Notes under the pieces: model-generated | The model's database searches: none | Seen by the model: the letters and a program-made list of their open reading frames with translations, nothing else | What the model was told of the DNA's origin: nothing | Made by a program: the position numbers and the translations under genes | Part shown: piece after piece, positions 1 through 6,595 of the stretch | How positions within the stretch are numbered: position 1 is the first letter of the stretch | How the letters are laid out: each line of letters starts with the position of its first letter | NCBI GenBank assembly: GCA_944391255.1 | Contig: CALXSW010000067.1 | Location: 1-7,321, forward strand | Origin: an uncultured Clostridia bacterium | Lineage (GTDB): Bacteria > Bacillota > Clostridia > UBA1381 | Direction of reading: 5' to 3' | Length of the DNA stretch: 7,321 nt

Positions 1-252
1 TTAAAAAAAGTGCAAATAATATTCTACACATTTTTTGCTGTCGGTTGTCTATTAAGCTGGATAGGCTCTACATCAGAAAATGCTGTATTCTACTTTTTTT
101 CAATAGGAATACTGATTGCAGATATGATATTTCATATTATATTTCACAGATGTCCTGAATGTAAAAGACATCTCCGCACTGATTTTGCGAAACACTGCAA
201 GCACTGCGGTGCGGAGCTTTACGTTGATACAAACAATAAAGACACCGACTGA
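1..252 (+). CDS. small membrane protein with C-terminal zinc ribbon (5' end uncertain)
   Basis: I do not recognise a specific family. Counting from the GTG at 10, the protein has 80 residues. Two hydrophobic segments (about 3-21 and 25-46) are followed by a short cytoplasmic-type tail with CPEC (48-51) and CKHC (63-66). This C-x2-C-x11-C-x2-C spacing is typical of a structural zinc ribbon. The GTG has no visible ribosome binding site, and the frame stays open to the left edge, reading Leu-Lys-Lys before it. A basic residue run before a membrane helix suggests the true start lies upstream of the window. The last codons form the left arm of the terminator at 238-270. Function unknown. Zinc-ribbon membrane proteins of this size can be sensors, regulators or assembly factors, but nothing here decides between these. 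Confidence 0.65.
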   Translation, partial: LKKVQIIFYTFFAVGCLLSWIGSTSENAVFYFFSIGILIADMIFHIIFHRCPECKRHLRTDFAKHCKHCGAELYVDTNNKDTD

Positions 253-270
253 TTTTACGGTGTCTTTTTT
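238..270. terminator. bidirectional rho-independent terminator between convergent genes
   Basis: A perfect 10-bp inverted repeat (238-247 AAAGACACCG with 258-267 CGGTGTCTTT) encloses a 10-base loop and is followed on the + strand by a run of six T (265-270). Read leftward, the stem is followed by TTTATTGTTT, a weaker U tract. The left arm lies inside the last codons of the zinc-ribbon gene. The stop codon of the opposite lyase-like gene (255-257) lies in the loop, so one element serves both genes. Confidence 0.85.
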
Positions 271-1883
271 ATGCACAGATCAAAGCTGTCTTTTATATTT
301 TTATAATCAATAAAATGTATCGTATCCTCGTTTCCGTCATGGTCTTTCAGCTTGCGTGAGCTAAGCTCCGGCATATTGTCCGAAATCAGAACCACACTGC
401 CGATCATAACTTTTCCGTCTGCGATGCGCGGCTCTTTGACAGATACAAAGCGCTCTGTTATATCATGCGCCTTATCGTCATTAAATTCATATAAATCACT
501 GATTTTTACACAAATGTCGGATATTTCGAATTTACGTTCTATTTTTCTGATATGCTCGCTGTCATACGCTTTTGAAAATTCAATAATAAACATATTACCT
601 GAATGGGCGAGGACATCGCCATGAAATTTTTTACCGGCGCTCTGAGGTATTCCGTCTATTACAGGCACGCTGTGACCGAGTGAGGAATTACATATATAGT
701 CATAGCGCTTATCAGAAAAATATTCCCTTGTATATTCGCCCGCGCCGTAATCAGCCAAGATCTGACCGTCCTTTGACATCACGATAAAGCTGCCTATATC
801 ATTGTGGTTATGGCTTTCGCCGTTGTTTCCGGCTTTTGCTGCAAACATGAATTTTTCTCTTTTATTTATATACCATTTCGCGTCTTCAAAATATTTCTCA
901 CCAATGCCTTTTTCATATCCGCAGCATATATTATCGTCACTCCATAAAAAAGCGCGCGTCGCGCCCAGATATCTTCCGCAGTTATCCAAGCATCCCGTAA
1001 GAGCGATATCGGGAAGATAGACATCGCCGTATATACGTCTGTAAAAAGCGGCAATAGGAATATCATAGCTTTCATCTCTCGCGCAGTCGCTGAAGCTCAC
1101 TGACACATTATTCCCAAATATCATATACTGCTGACATTTCGCTATATTTTTTATCTTATCACCACTAAAAAAATCAGCGCCGTACCGCTCCTTATACAGC
1201 TCGGCAAACGCCGTGAAATATCTGAAACCGTATTTCCAGTATCCGAGTCCCTCCGGACAAATGCCGTCATTTCCAAAACCGCCAAGGTATGAGTCCATAG
1301 CTCCCAAAATCCTTTTTTCAGCCGCCTTAAACTCATCGGGAAACTCATATATAAGCGCCATTCCAACGCAGCCGCCGCATACAGCTGACCAGTTGTTATC
1401 AAGCTTTTCCCAATGCTGTTCATTTTCCAAAAACGGTTCTGCTATGCGCCTTTTTATCTCATATCGTATCATTTCGTGAAGCTCATTCGGCACATCGCAG
1501 ATACTGCATATTTCCGCAAGTGACTGAGCCGTTTCAGCGTTAAAAAGATCTATAACGCATTCCGGTCTTTCTGTGTTTTCCATGATATGCGCCGGCAGCG
1601 CCCATGTTCGTTCGGCGCAGGCAGAACGCATCACGCTTATCATGGTGTCATAATAATTTTTTTCTCCGTATATGAAATATAAAACAGCTGACGCGGTGAG
1701 CAGAGTCCTCTTTCTGAAATACACATTCTCATATTCCAGACGCGAGCCTGTCCTGTAAAATATATCAAACAGCTCATCTGTAATATCTGTATCCGACAAT
1801 ATCAGCTCGTCATATTTTGCCTTTAGCTCATTTATTATATATTTGAAATATTTGTTATTACTCGCGTTTTTAAATCTATTCAT
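255..1883 (-). CDS. heparinase II/III family protein (polysaccharide lyase-like), cytoplasmic
   Basis: The 542-residue product has the layout of heparinase II/III-type lyases, which cleave uronic-acid glycans by beta-elimination. The N-terminal two thirds (about 1-330) is helical, as in an alpha/alpha toroid. It carries NNW (163-165) with a Cys/Gly-rich run after it, and PEGLGYWKYG (210-219), whose tyrosines are candidate catalytic residues. The C-terminal part looks like the beta-sandwich Hepar_II_III domain, with ESHNHND (356-362), a GQILADYG strand (373-380) and a His in LGHSVPVIDG (402-411). No signal peptide or membrane segment is seen, so it probably acts in the cytosol on imported oligosaccharides. 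No sugar transporter or other sugar gene adjoins it. I chose the ATG at 1883 because GGGAG (1893-1897) sits 9 bases upstream. The longer frame from 1943 would run through the tRNA terminator. Family call is solid. Substrate and lyase activity are not shown. Confidence 0.85.
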   Translation of the reverse strand: MNRFKNASNNKYFKYIINELKAKYDELILSDTDITDELFDIFYRTGSRLEYENVYFRKRTLLTASAVLYFIYGEKNYYDTMISVMRSACAERTWALPAHIMENTERPECVIDLFNAETAQSLAEICSICDVPNELHEMIRYEIKRRIAEPFLENEQHWEKLDNNWSAVCGGCVGMALIYEFPDEFKAAEKRILGAMDSYLGGFGNDGICPEGLGYWKYGFRYFTAFAELYKERYGADFFSGDKIKNIAKCQQYMIFGNNVSVSFSDCARDESYDIPIAAFYRRIYGDVYLPDIALTGCLDNCGRYLGATRAFLWSDDNICCGYEKGIGEKYFEDAKWYINKREKFMFAAKAGNNGESHNHNDIGSFIVMSKDGQILADYGAGEYTREYFSDKRYDYICNSSLGHSVPVIDGIPQSAGKKFHGDVLAHSGNMFIIEFSKAYDSEHIRKIERKFEISDICVKISDLYEFNDDKAHDITERFVSVKEPRIADGKVMIGSVVLISDNMPELSSRKLKDHDGNEDTIHFIDYKNIKDSFDLCIKKTP

Positions 1884-1892
1884 TATACTTAT

Positions 1893-1897
1893 CTCCC
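1893..1897 (-). promoter_or_regulatory. ribosome binding site fixing the lyase-like gene start
   Basis: On the minus strand GGGAG lies 9 bases before the ATG at 1883. It resembles the GGGAG(G) sites in front of hslO and the GT2 gene. The alternative ATG at 1943 has only tRNA sequence upstream, so this site decides the start. Confidence 0.8.
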
Positions 1898-1906
1898 GTA
1901 TATTAT

Positions 1907-1940
1907 AAAAAAAACAGTGTAACCAAACGATTACACTGTT
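1907..1940 (-). terminator. rho-independent terminator of tRNA-Leu
   Basis: Directly after the encoded CCA of the tRNA, the minus strand reads AACAGTGTAA, an 8-base loop, TTACACTGTT, then a T tract (+ strand A run 1907-1914). The 10-bp stem is perfect (1913-1922 with 1931-1940). It ends tRNA transcription ahead of the lyase-like gene, though read-through could still supply that gene. Confidence 0.85.
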
Positions 1941-1942
1941 CA

Positions 1943-2029
1943 TGGTGCCGATGATCGGGGTCGAACCGATACGGATTTTACTCCACTGGATTTTGAGTCC
2001 AGCGCGTCTGCCAATTCCACCACATCGGC
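1943..2029 (-). tRNA. tRNA-Leu (anticodon CAA)
   Basis: The minus strand folds as an 87-nt class II tRNA with encoded CCA (1943-1945). The acceptor stem GCCGATG (2023-2029) pairs with CATCGGC (1947-1953), and the discriminator is A (1946). The anticodon stem CTGGA/TCCAG closes the loop CTCAAAA (1991-1997), giving anticodon CAA at 1993-1995, which reads UUG. A long variable arm (TGGAGTAAAATCC region) and a T arm with GGTTCGACC follow. The A discriminator and long variable arm are both leucine tRNA features. The gene has its own promoter and terminator and stands alone. Confidence 0.95.
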
Positions 2030-2049
2030 ATGTCTAACCAACGAAATAT

Positions 2050-2078
2050 ATTATAGCATATAAGGCATGATATGTCAA
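2050..2078 (-). promoter_or_regulatory. consensus sigma-A promoter for tRNA-Leu
   Basis: The minus strand has TTGACA (2073-2078), a 17-base spacer, and TATAAT (2050-2055), with TGC just before the -10 as an extended element. Both hexamers match consensus exactly. Transcription would start near 2043, about 14 bases before the tRNA 5' end, as expected for a strongly expressed stable RNA. Confidence 0.9.
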
Positions 2079-2107
2079 TACTTTTTTCAGTTTTTTTGTA
2101 AAATTTA

Positions 2108-2136
2108 TAGACTTTTTTTGCTATATGTGGTACAAT
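2108..2136 (+). promoter_or_regulatory. sigma-A promoter for hslO and the GT2 gene
   Basis: TAGACT (2108-2113, four of six matches to TTGACA) is followed by a 17-base spacer and TACAAT (2131-2136), preceded by TGG as an extended -10. Predicted start is near 2143, giving a leader of about 22 bases before the ATG. It lies back to back with the tRNA promoter. No operator or heat-shock element (such as a CIRCE repeat) is visible. Confidence 0.7.
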
Positions 2137-2164
2137 AAATTCAAATACTACTGGGAGGATAAAC

Positions 2165-3046
2165 ATGGACACATTGATAAGAGGCAACAGCATGGACGGA
2201 ACTATACGCGTTTTTGTTGCCATAACAACTGACTTGGTAAAAGAAGCTCATAGAATACACAACACATCGGCTACCGCATCGGCGGCGCTTGGCAGACTCC
2301 TTACGGGAGCGGCTATAATGGGCGCTCAGCTCAAGAGCGATACCGACTCCACCACATTGCAGATAAACGGAGAAGGGCCGCTCGGAATGCTCGTTGCCGT
2401 AACAGACAGCGCGTCACATGTGCGCGGATATGTCACAAATCCGCAGGCGGATCTTCCGCTGAACGAAAAAACAGGCCACCTCGATGTTGGCGGCGCTGTA
2501 GGACCGGGATTTCTCAGCGTTGTAAGAGATCTCGGAATGAAAGAACCGTATATAGGCAGAACTCCGCTCGTAAGCGGCGAGATAGCGGAGGATATAACGT
2601 ATTACTACGCAAAAAGCGAGCAGACGCCGACAGCTGTAGGACTTGGCGTTCTCGTTGACACAGATCTTTCGATAAAATGCGCCGGAGGATATATGATACA
2701 GCTGATGCCGGAGGCGACAGAGGAAACAGCCATACGTCTTACAGAAATAGTTGAGTCAGCGCCGCCTATCACAGATATGATAGAAAACGGCATGACTGCC
2801 GAGGACATTGCTTTTTATATAACACAGGGCTTTGATATGCTTCTCGACAACAACACTGCCGAACCGAAATACGAGTGCAAATGCTCACGCGCGCGCATGG
2901 AAAAGGCGCTTATCTCCATAGGCAAAAAGGAACTGCGCGAGATCATAGACGAGCAGGGCAGCGCTGAAATGACATGCCGGTTCTGCGACAACGTATATAA
3001 ATTCACTAAAGAAGAACTTGAGGAGCTGTATAACAGCGCTGTATAA
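2165..3046 (+). CDS. hslO: Hsp33, redox-regulated molecular chaperone
   Basis: Hsp33 is a cytosolic holdase. It is inactive while its C-terminal cysteines bind zinc, and is switched on when oxidation and unfolding release the zinc, after which it protects proteins from aggregation. At 293 residues it has the usual family length. The N-terminal domain carries family landmarks such as TASAALGRLLTGA (37-49), INGEGPLG (67-74), DVGGAVG (107-113) and SEQTPTAVGLGVLV (151-164). The redox switch is complete, with CKC (238-240) and CRFC (271-274), the CxC-x30-CxxC pattern. The start MDTLIRGNSMDG resembles Gram-positive Hsp33 starts, and GGGAGG (2153-2158) lies 6 bases upstream, so the second Met at 10 is not the start. 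It is first in a likely two-gene operon with a glycosyltransferase 15 bases downstream, an unusual partner. Identification is firm. Confidence 0.97.
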   Translation: MDTLIRGNSMDGTIRVFVAITTDLVKEAHRIHNTSATASAALGRLLTGAAIMGAQLKSDTDSTTLQINGEGPLGMLVAVTDSASHVRGYVTNPQADLPLNEKTGHLDVGGAVGPGFLSVVRDLGMKEPYIGRTPLVSGEIAEDITYYYAKSEQTPTAVGLGVLVDTDLSIKCAGGYMIQLMPEATEETAIRLTEIVESAPPITDMIENGMTAEDIAFYITQGFDMLLDNNTAEPKYECKCSRARMEKALISIGKKELREIIDEQGSAEMTCRFCDNVYKFTKEELEELYNSAV

Positions 3047-3061
3047 GGAAAGGGAGATATA

Positions 3062-4021
3062 ATGGAAAAACAGGTCAAGGTCTATATAGTTGTTCCTTGC
3101 TATAATGAGGAAGAGGTTCTTCCGGACACATCTGAAAAACTGCTCGGGTTGATGGAATTTATGCGCCGAAAGGGCATAGCGTCTGAGGCGAGCCGGATAG
3201 TTTTCGTTGATGACGGGAGCAAGGACAAGACATGGAAAATAATAGAGGAACTGCAGGAGGCGAACCGCGATATACTCGGCATAAAGATGGCGCACAATAT
3301 AGGCCATCAGAACGCGCTCTACGGCGGACTTATGACAGTGCGCCACGACTGCGACTGCGCTATATCGATAGACGCCGATCTGCAGGACGATATAAAGGTA
3401 ATACCTGAAATGGTTGAAAAATATATCGACGGCTGTGAAATAGTTTACGGAGTGCGTAAAGAGAGGAAATCGGACACATTCTTTAAAAGAACGACCGCTC
3501 TCGGTTTCTATAAGCTAATGAAAATAATGGGCGTTGATATGGTTTATAATCATGCCGATTTCAGGCTTATGGGCAGCAAAGCGCTTGAGGCTTTTTCAGA
3601 ATTTGAAGAGAGAAATATGTTCCTGCGCGGCATGGTGCCGCTTATCGGCTACAAGTCGGACTGCGTATATTACGACCGCGGCGAGCGTCTTGCCGGCGAG
3701 TCAAAATATCCGCTCAAAAAAATGCTTTCATTCGCGTTTGACGGAATTACATCATTTAGTATAAACCCTATCAGAACTATTTCTGTTATAGGCGTTATAT
3801 CATGTATAATTGCCGTTATAATGGCGATATACGCTATAGTAGAAAAGATCGTCGGCAACACCGACAGCGGCTGGGCGTCACTCATGTGCTCCATATGGTT
3901 TATAGGCGGACTTCAGCTTCTCGGCATAGGACTTATAGGCGAATACATCGGTAAGATGTATAAAGAGGTAAAACGCCGCCCAAGATATATTGTTGAAAAA
4001 TATATAGGCGACAGAAGATAA
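3062..4021 (+). CDS. GtrB/CsbB-type polyprenyl-phosphate glycosyltransferase (GT2), membrane
   Basis: Family members transfer a sugar from a nucleotide donor to undecaprenyl phosphate on the cytoplasmic face, giving the lipid-linked donor for surface glycosylation. The GT-A domain (about 1-225) shows VPCYNEE (11-17), VDDGSKDKT (49-57), the metal-binding DADLQDD (104-110), ADFRLM (165-170), ERNMFLRG (183-190) and the basic AGESKYPLKKM (211-221). Two C-terminal membrane helices follow (about 238-262 and 272-295), then a basic tail. At 319 residues this matches GtrB, CsbB and YkcC types and not the shorter soluble DPM1 form. AGGGAG (3051-3056) precedes the ATG by 5 bases. It follows hslO closely and is convergent with the GtrA-family gene, its usual partner. 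The sugar (glucose, GlcNAc or other) cannot be read from the sequence. Confidence 0.92.
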   Translation: MEKQVKVYIVVPCYNEEEVLPDTSEKLLGLMEFMRRKGIASEASRIVFVDDGSKDKTWKIIEELQEANRDILGIKMAHNIGHQNALYGGLMTVRHDCDCAISIDADLQDDIKVIPEMVEKYIDGCEIVYGVRKERKSDTFFKRTTALGFYKLMKIMGVDMVYNHADFRLMGSKALEAFSEFEERNMFLRGMVPLIGYKSDCVYYDRGERLAGESKYPLKKMLSFAFDGITSFSINPIRTISVIGVISCIIAVIMAIYAIVEKIVGNTDSGWASLMCSIWFIGGLQLLGIGLIGEYIGKMYKEVKRRPRYIVEKYIGDRR

Positions 4022-4023
4022 AA

Positions 4024-4061
4024 ATAAAGCGGCAGCGTGATTTTTTCACCTGCCGCTTTAT
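4024..4061. terminator. bidirectional terminator between GT2 and GtrA-family genes
   Basis: A perfect 12-bp inverted repeat (4024-4035 with 4050-4061, core AAAGCGGCAG/CTGCCGCTTT) is extended inside by GTGA/TCAC after one bulged C. It begins 3 bases after the GT2 stop codon and ends 3 bases before the last codon of the opposite gene. Rightward it is followed by CTTTATTTT and leftward by TTTTATC after the stem, so it can act on both strands. Confidence 0.85.
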
Positions 4062-4063
4062 CT

Positions 4064-4495
4064 TTATTTTACTTCTTCTTTTTTCTTTTTGAACACGAAA
4101 AATCTCTGTCCTATATAATTGCATCCTACGAACAAGCATGAGCTTATGAACATCGAAATATTGTCCACTATCTTCTTTGAAAATCCCGATAAAATATGCG
4201 GAACAAATATATCAGCTATGCCGTATGAAATTATATAGCAAGCTATTATATTTATAATAAACTTCACAACAGAGCTTCCCGTATCGCCCTTTTTCCTGAA
4301 CGTAAAATTCTTGTTCAGGAAAAAACTGACGGTGCTTCCGCAAATTATATTGAGCGCGAACGCTATGAATTTATTATCATTTATCAGATTATAGTACAGG
4401 TACATTACACCCATACCGACAGCCGTATTTATAAGTCCTACGACTATAAATTTCCAAAACGTTTCATTGAAAAAGCTTTTTAAAAATTCTTTCAT
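4064..4495 (-). CDS. GtrA-family membrane protein (putative polyprenyl-phosphate-sugar flippase)
   Basis: GtrA/GtcA proteins are small four-helix membrane proteins thought to flip undecaprenyl-phosphate-sugar to the outer face. This one has 143 residues, the usual size, with hydrophobic segments at about 14-36, 42-61, 77-97 and 111-132. Family landmarks are FWKFIVVGLINTAVG (13-27), the segment FFLNKNFTFRKKG (58-70) between helices 2 and 3, and NYIGQRFFVFKKKK (126-139) at the basic C-terminus. AAAGGA (4503-4508) lies 7 bases before the ATG. It is the last gene of a leftward operon, 30 bases after the GT-C-like gene, and faces the GT2 gene across a shared terminator. Family call is strong. Flippase activity is the accepted model for the family, not something seen here. 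Confidence 0.9.
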   Translation of the reverse strand: MKEFLKSFFNETFWKFIVVGLINTAVGMGVMYLYYNLINDNKFIAFALNIICGSTVSFFLNKNFTFRKKGDTGSSVVKFIINIIACYIISYGIADIFVPHILSGFSKKIVDNISMFISSCLFVGCNYIGQRFFVFKKKKEEVK

Positions 4496-4525
4496 CTGAA
4501 GATCCTTTCTGATATATATTTTATA

Positions 4526-6595
4526 TCACAGCCAGAAAGCTATCATATGCTCTATACCGTAATAAAGCTCAGGATTTGTTGAAACGATCGCGTCCTCAGT
4601 GTGCGCAAATATCGACAGAAATGCCATTGCGATCGTTGCCGCCGTAAGCAGACCGGTTACATTTATAATATTCGCTGTTGAATTAGATGTGGTGACCGCT
4701 CTATTGTAAAGTGCAAATACAGTTATAACGCTTGCCATCATCATAAGCCATACAAAATCCATATAATATCTTGTCAGAAGTCCCGCCATCTGAGTGTCAG
4801 CAATCGTGATCATAAGCGTCATTATCATTCCGAACCAGATCATTCTGTGCGCACGCTTATCCTCGAACAGATCCTTTCTGAATATGCCATATATTCCTGT
4901 CAGCAGAATAGGGTAGAGCCATATCACGCCGCCCATAAGCTTTTCTGTAAGCGTCAATCCCTGATACGCGGTAGCCTTGTCAAAATCATGCAGGAACGGG
5001 AACAGAGCGTCTATTCTTACAGGCTGGAGGAGATATGTGAAAATTCCCAGTCCCGTTCTGCCCCATACAAATCCGCGCTGAGTCATATCATTCGTGGTGA
5101 GATTATAATTAGCGCCGAAATCAAACGGAGATCCGAACCGCGCGGCGTTATAGATCATAACAAGTATGCCCACTACCACGAATGGAACGCATACAGCCAC
5201 CGTTTCTCGTATGCTTTTCTTTGAAAACAGTTCACGCGTCTTAAACGCCCTATTCCAAAACAGCATAACACCAAACACTGCCGCTATCAGAAACTGCGGT
5301 CTGCAAGCAGCAGTCAGCGCAACGCATAGCGAACCTACGCACATACGCCACGGTATCAATATCTCTTTGCCCTTCTTCGTGCTTCCCTCGGCGCTCAGCC
5401 AGAACGCTATTCCGAACACCGCAAGCACAAGAGCCATAAGCACCGGCACGAGATAAAAGTCAGGCTTATATGCCGCATACGTCAATGCCGGAGCGGCTGA
5501 AAAGACTACCGACATCATAATATACAGCGCGAACGGAGTCTTTTTAAACCATTTTCTGATCATCTCCCACAACAGGAACATGACGCCAATTATCAAAAGC
5601 ACTCCGAGGATATATACAGCCATGTAGTTCGGAAGATCATTGCCCGTTATCAGGTTATACGGAAGGTACATCAGTATAACAGGCAGCGCTCCGAAATATA
5701 CATAATATTTTCCGTCAAAATAAGCGTGATCCCATTTAAACTGGACATTCTCGGCATATCTTGCCGCGTAGTCATAAGGGTTTTCCATATTTTTAAGTTC
5801 CTCTGACGGCTCGTCCTCAAGATACAGATGTCCGCTCTTAAACGCGTCTGTAAGCTCGTAATACATCTGGTGATGCTCATACGTCTTATGCCAGTCTGTT
5901 ATACCCGAGTTCCACTTTATCATACCGCCAAATATCACGCTCATTATTATTATAACAAGCGCCACCGATATCTGCTGATTAGTGCTGTGAAGATCGGTGA
6001 TGAGCTTATACGCGCACGATCTCGGTCTTAGCGCGTATATCGCCATAAGTATAAGAGCGAATATAAATATTCTCGGCCATGAAATAATAAGCGGCACTTT
6101 CGCGTTCAGTATTACGTCCTCTATCTTAACTCCGACATTTGACTCTTTTTCGATTTTTATATTCATCGATCCGATCTCGCCGCTGAAATTGAGCGGTATA
6201 TACTGGCTCGTTCTCGCGGCTGACGTGACAGTACGCTCCGGAGCTGACAGCATGCTTGAGGAATTGGCGCTGTCGTAAGCTGAAATAGTGACATTCAATA
6301 TATCTGTTCTGTCATTTTCATTATCAAGTATGATACCGAGATATTTTACCTCTTTATTTATATCGTTTATCGTTATTGACGCGCTGCTTCCGCTTATAGT
6401 TCCGTCATCCTTTATGCCGGTCGCGCTCATTTCTTCCACTCTGACATTTTCACTTCCGACAGAGCTTATCCACTTGTAGTTGAAGACAAATATCTCGCAT
6501 AAAAACGAAAAGACGAGCAGCATTAAAAATACAACGCCATATTTTTTTGCCGTTTCCTGTTTCAGAAACTCAGCAAAGCTTTTCAGTTTGCTCAT
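4526..6595 (-). CDS. polytopic GT-C-like membrane protein, probable glycosyltransferase
   Basis: The 689-residue protein has a first helix (about 20-38), then an extracytoplasmic, beta-rich, Ser/Thr/Asn-rich region (about 41-168), then some ten further hydrophobic segments. The large outer loop after the third helix holds DWHKTYEHHQMYYE (234-247), an NPYDY motif (272-276) and DHAYFDGKYYVYFGALP (289-305). Acidic and aromatic motifs in the first loops, and a late LTRYYMDF (607-614), are what GT-C fold enzymes show when they use lipid-phosphate sugars. I cannot assign it to a named family with certainty, nor point to the catalytic acid (D234, E240 and D289 are candidates). The start overlaps the upstream stop as ATGA, with GGAGG (6605-6609) 9 bases upstream. 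With the GtrA protein downstream, the likely job is transferring the flipped sugar to a surface acceptor. Alternatives are a polymer-modifying or mannosyl-type transferase. Confidence 0.75.
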   Translation of the reverse strand: MSKLKSFAEFLKQETAKKYGVVFLMLLVFSFLCEIFVFNYKWISSVGSENVRVEEMSATGIKDDGTISGSSASITINDINKEVKYLGIILDNENDRTDILNVTISAYDSANSSSMLSAPERTVTSAARTSQYIPLNFSGEIGSMNIKIEKESNVGVKIEDVILNAKVPLIISWPRIFIFALILMAIYALRPRSCAYKLITDLHSTNQQISVALVIIIMSVIFGGMIKWNSGITDWHKTYEHHQMYYELTDAFKSGHLYLEDEPSEELKNMENPYDYAARYAENVQFKWDHAYFDGKYYVYFGALPVILMYLPYNLITGNDLPNYMAVYILGVLLIIGVMFLLWEMIRKWFKKTPFALYIMMSVVFSAAPALTYAAYKPDFYLVPVLMALVLAVFGIAFWLSAEGSTKKGKEILIPWRMCVGSLCVALTAACRPQFLIAAVFGVMLFWNRAFKTRELFSKKSIRETVAVCVPFVVVGILVMIYNAARFGSPFDFGANYNLTTNDMTQRGFVWGRTGLGIFTYLLQPVRIDALFPFLHDFDKATAYQGLTLTEKLMGGVIWLYPILLTGIYGIFRKDLFEDKRAHRMIWFGMIMTLMITIADTQMAGLLTRYYMDFVWLMMMASVITVFALYNRAVTTSNSTANIINVTGLLTAATIAMAFLSIFAHTEDAIVSTNPELYYGIEHMIAFWL

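Noticed and set aside
1902..1907. A perfect TATAAT on the minus strand between the tRNA terminator and the lyase-like gene
   Set aside because: Its expected start would fall inside the GGGAG ribosome binding site, no -35 is seen at the right distance, and it sits in the U tract region of the terminator. How this gene is transcribed stays open.
1978..2223. A minus-strand open frame over the tRNA promoter and hslO start
   Set aside because: It runs through the tRNA, both promoters and the hslO start region, so it is not a gene.
2885..3346. A 153-codon open frame on the minus strand across the end of hslO and start of the GT2 gene
   Set aside because: It is antisense to two clearly conserved proteins, spans their junction, and lacks a ribosome binding site or recognisable motifs. 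It is a shadow frame.
4496..4525. AT-rich gap between the GT-C-like and GtrA-family genes as a possible internal promoter
   Set aside because: TATA-like sequence is present but no -35 partner is clear. A 30-base gap with a ribosome binding site fits an operon junction.
4847..5224. A 125-codon open frame on the plus strand inside the GT-C-like gene
   Set aside because: It is antisense to a strong membrane protein gene, has no family features, and reflects the codon bias of the real gene.
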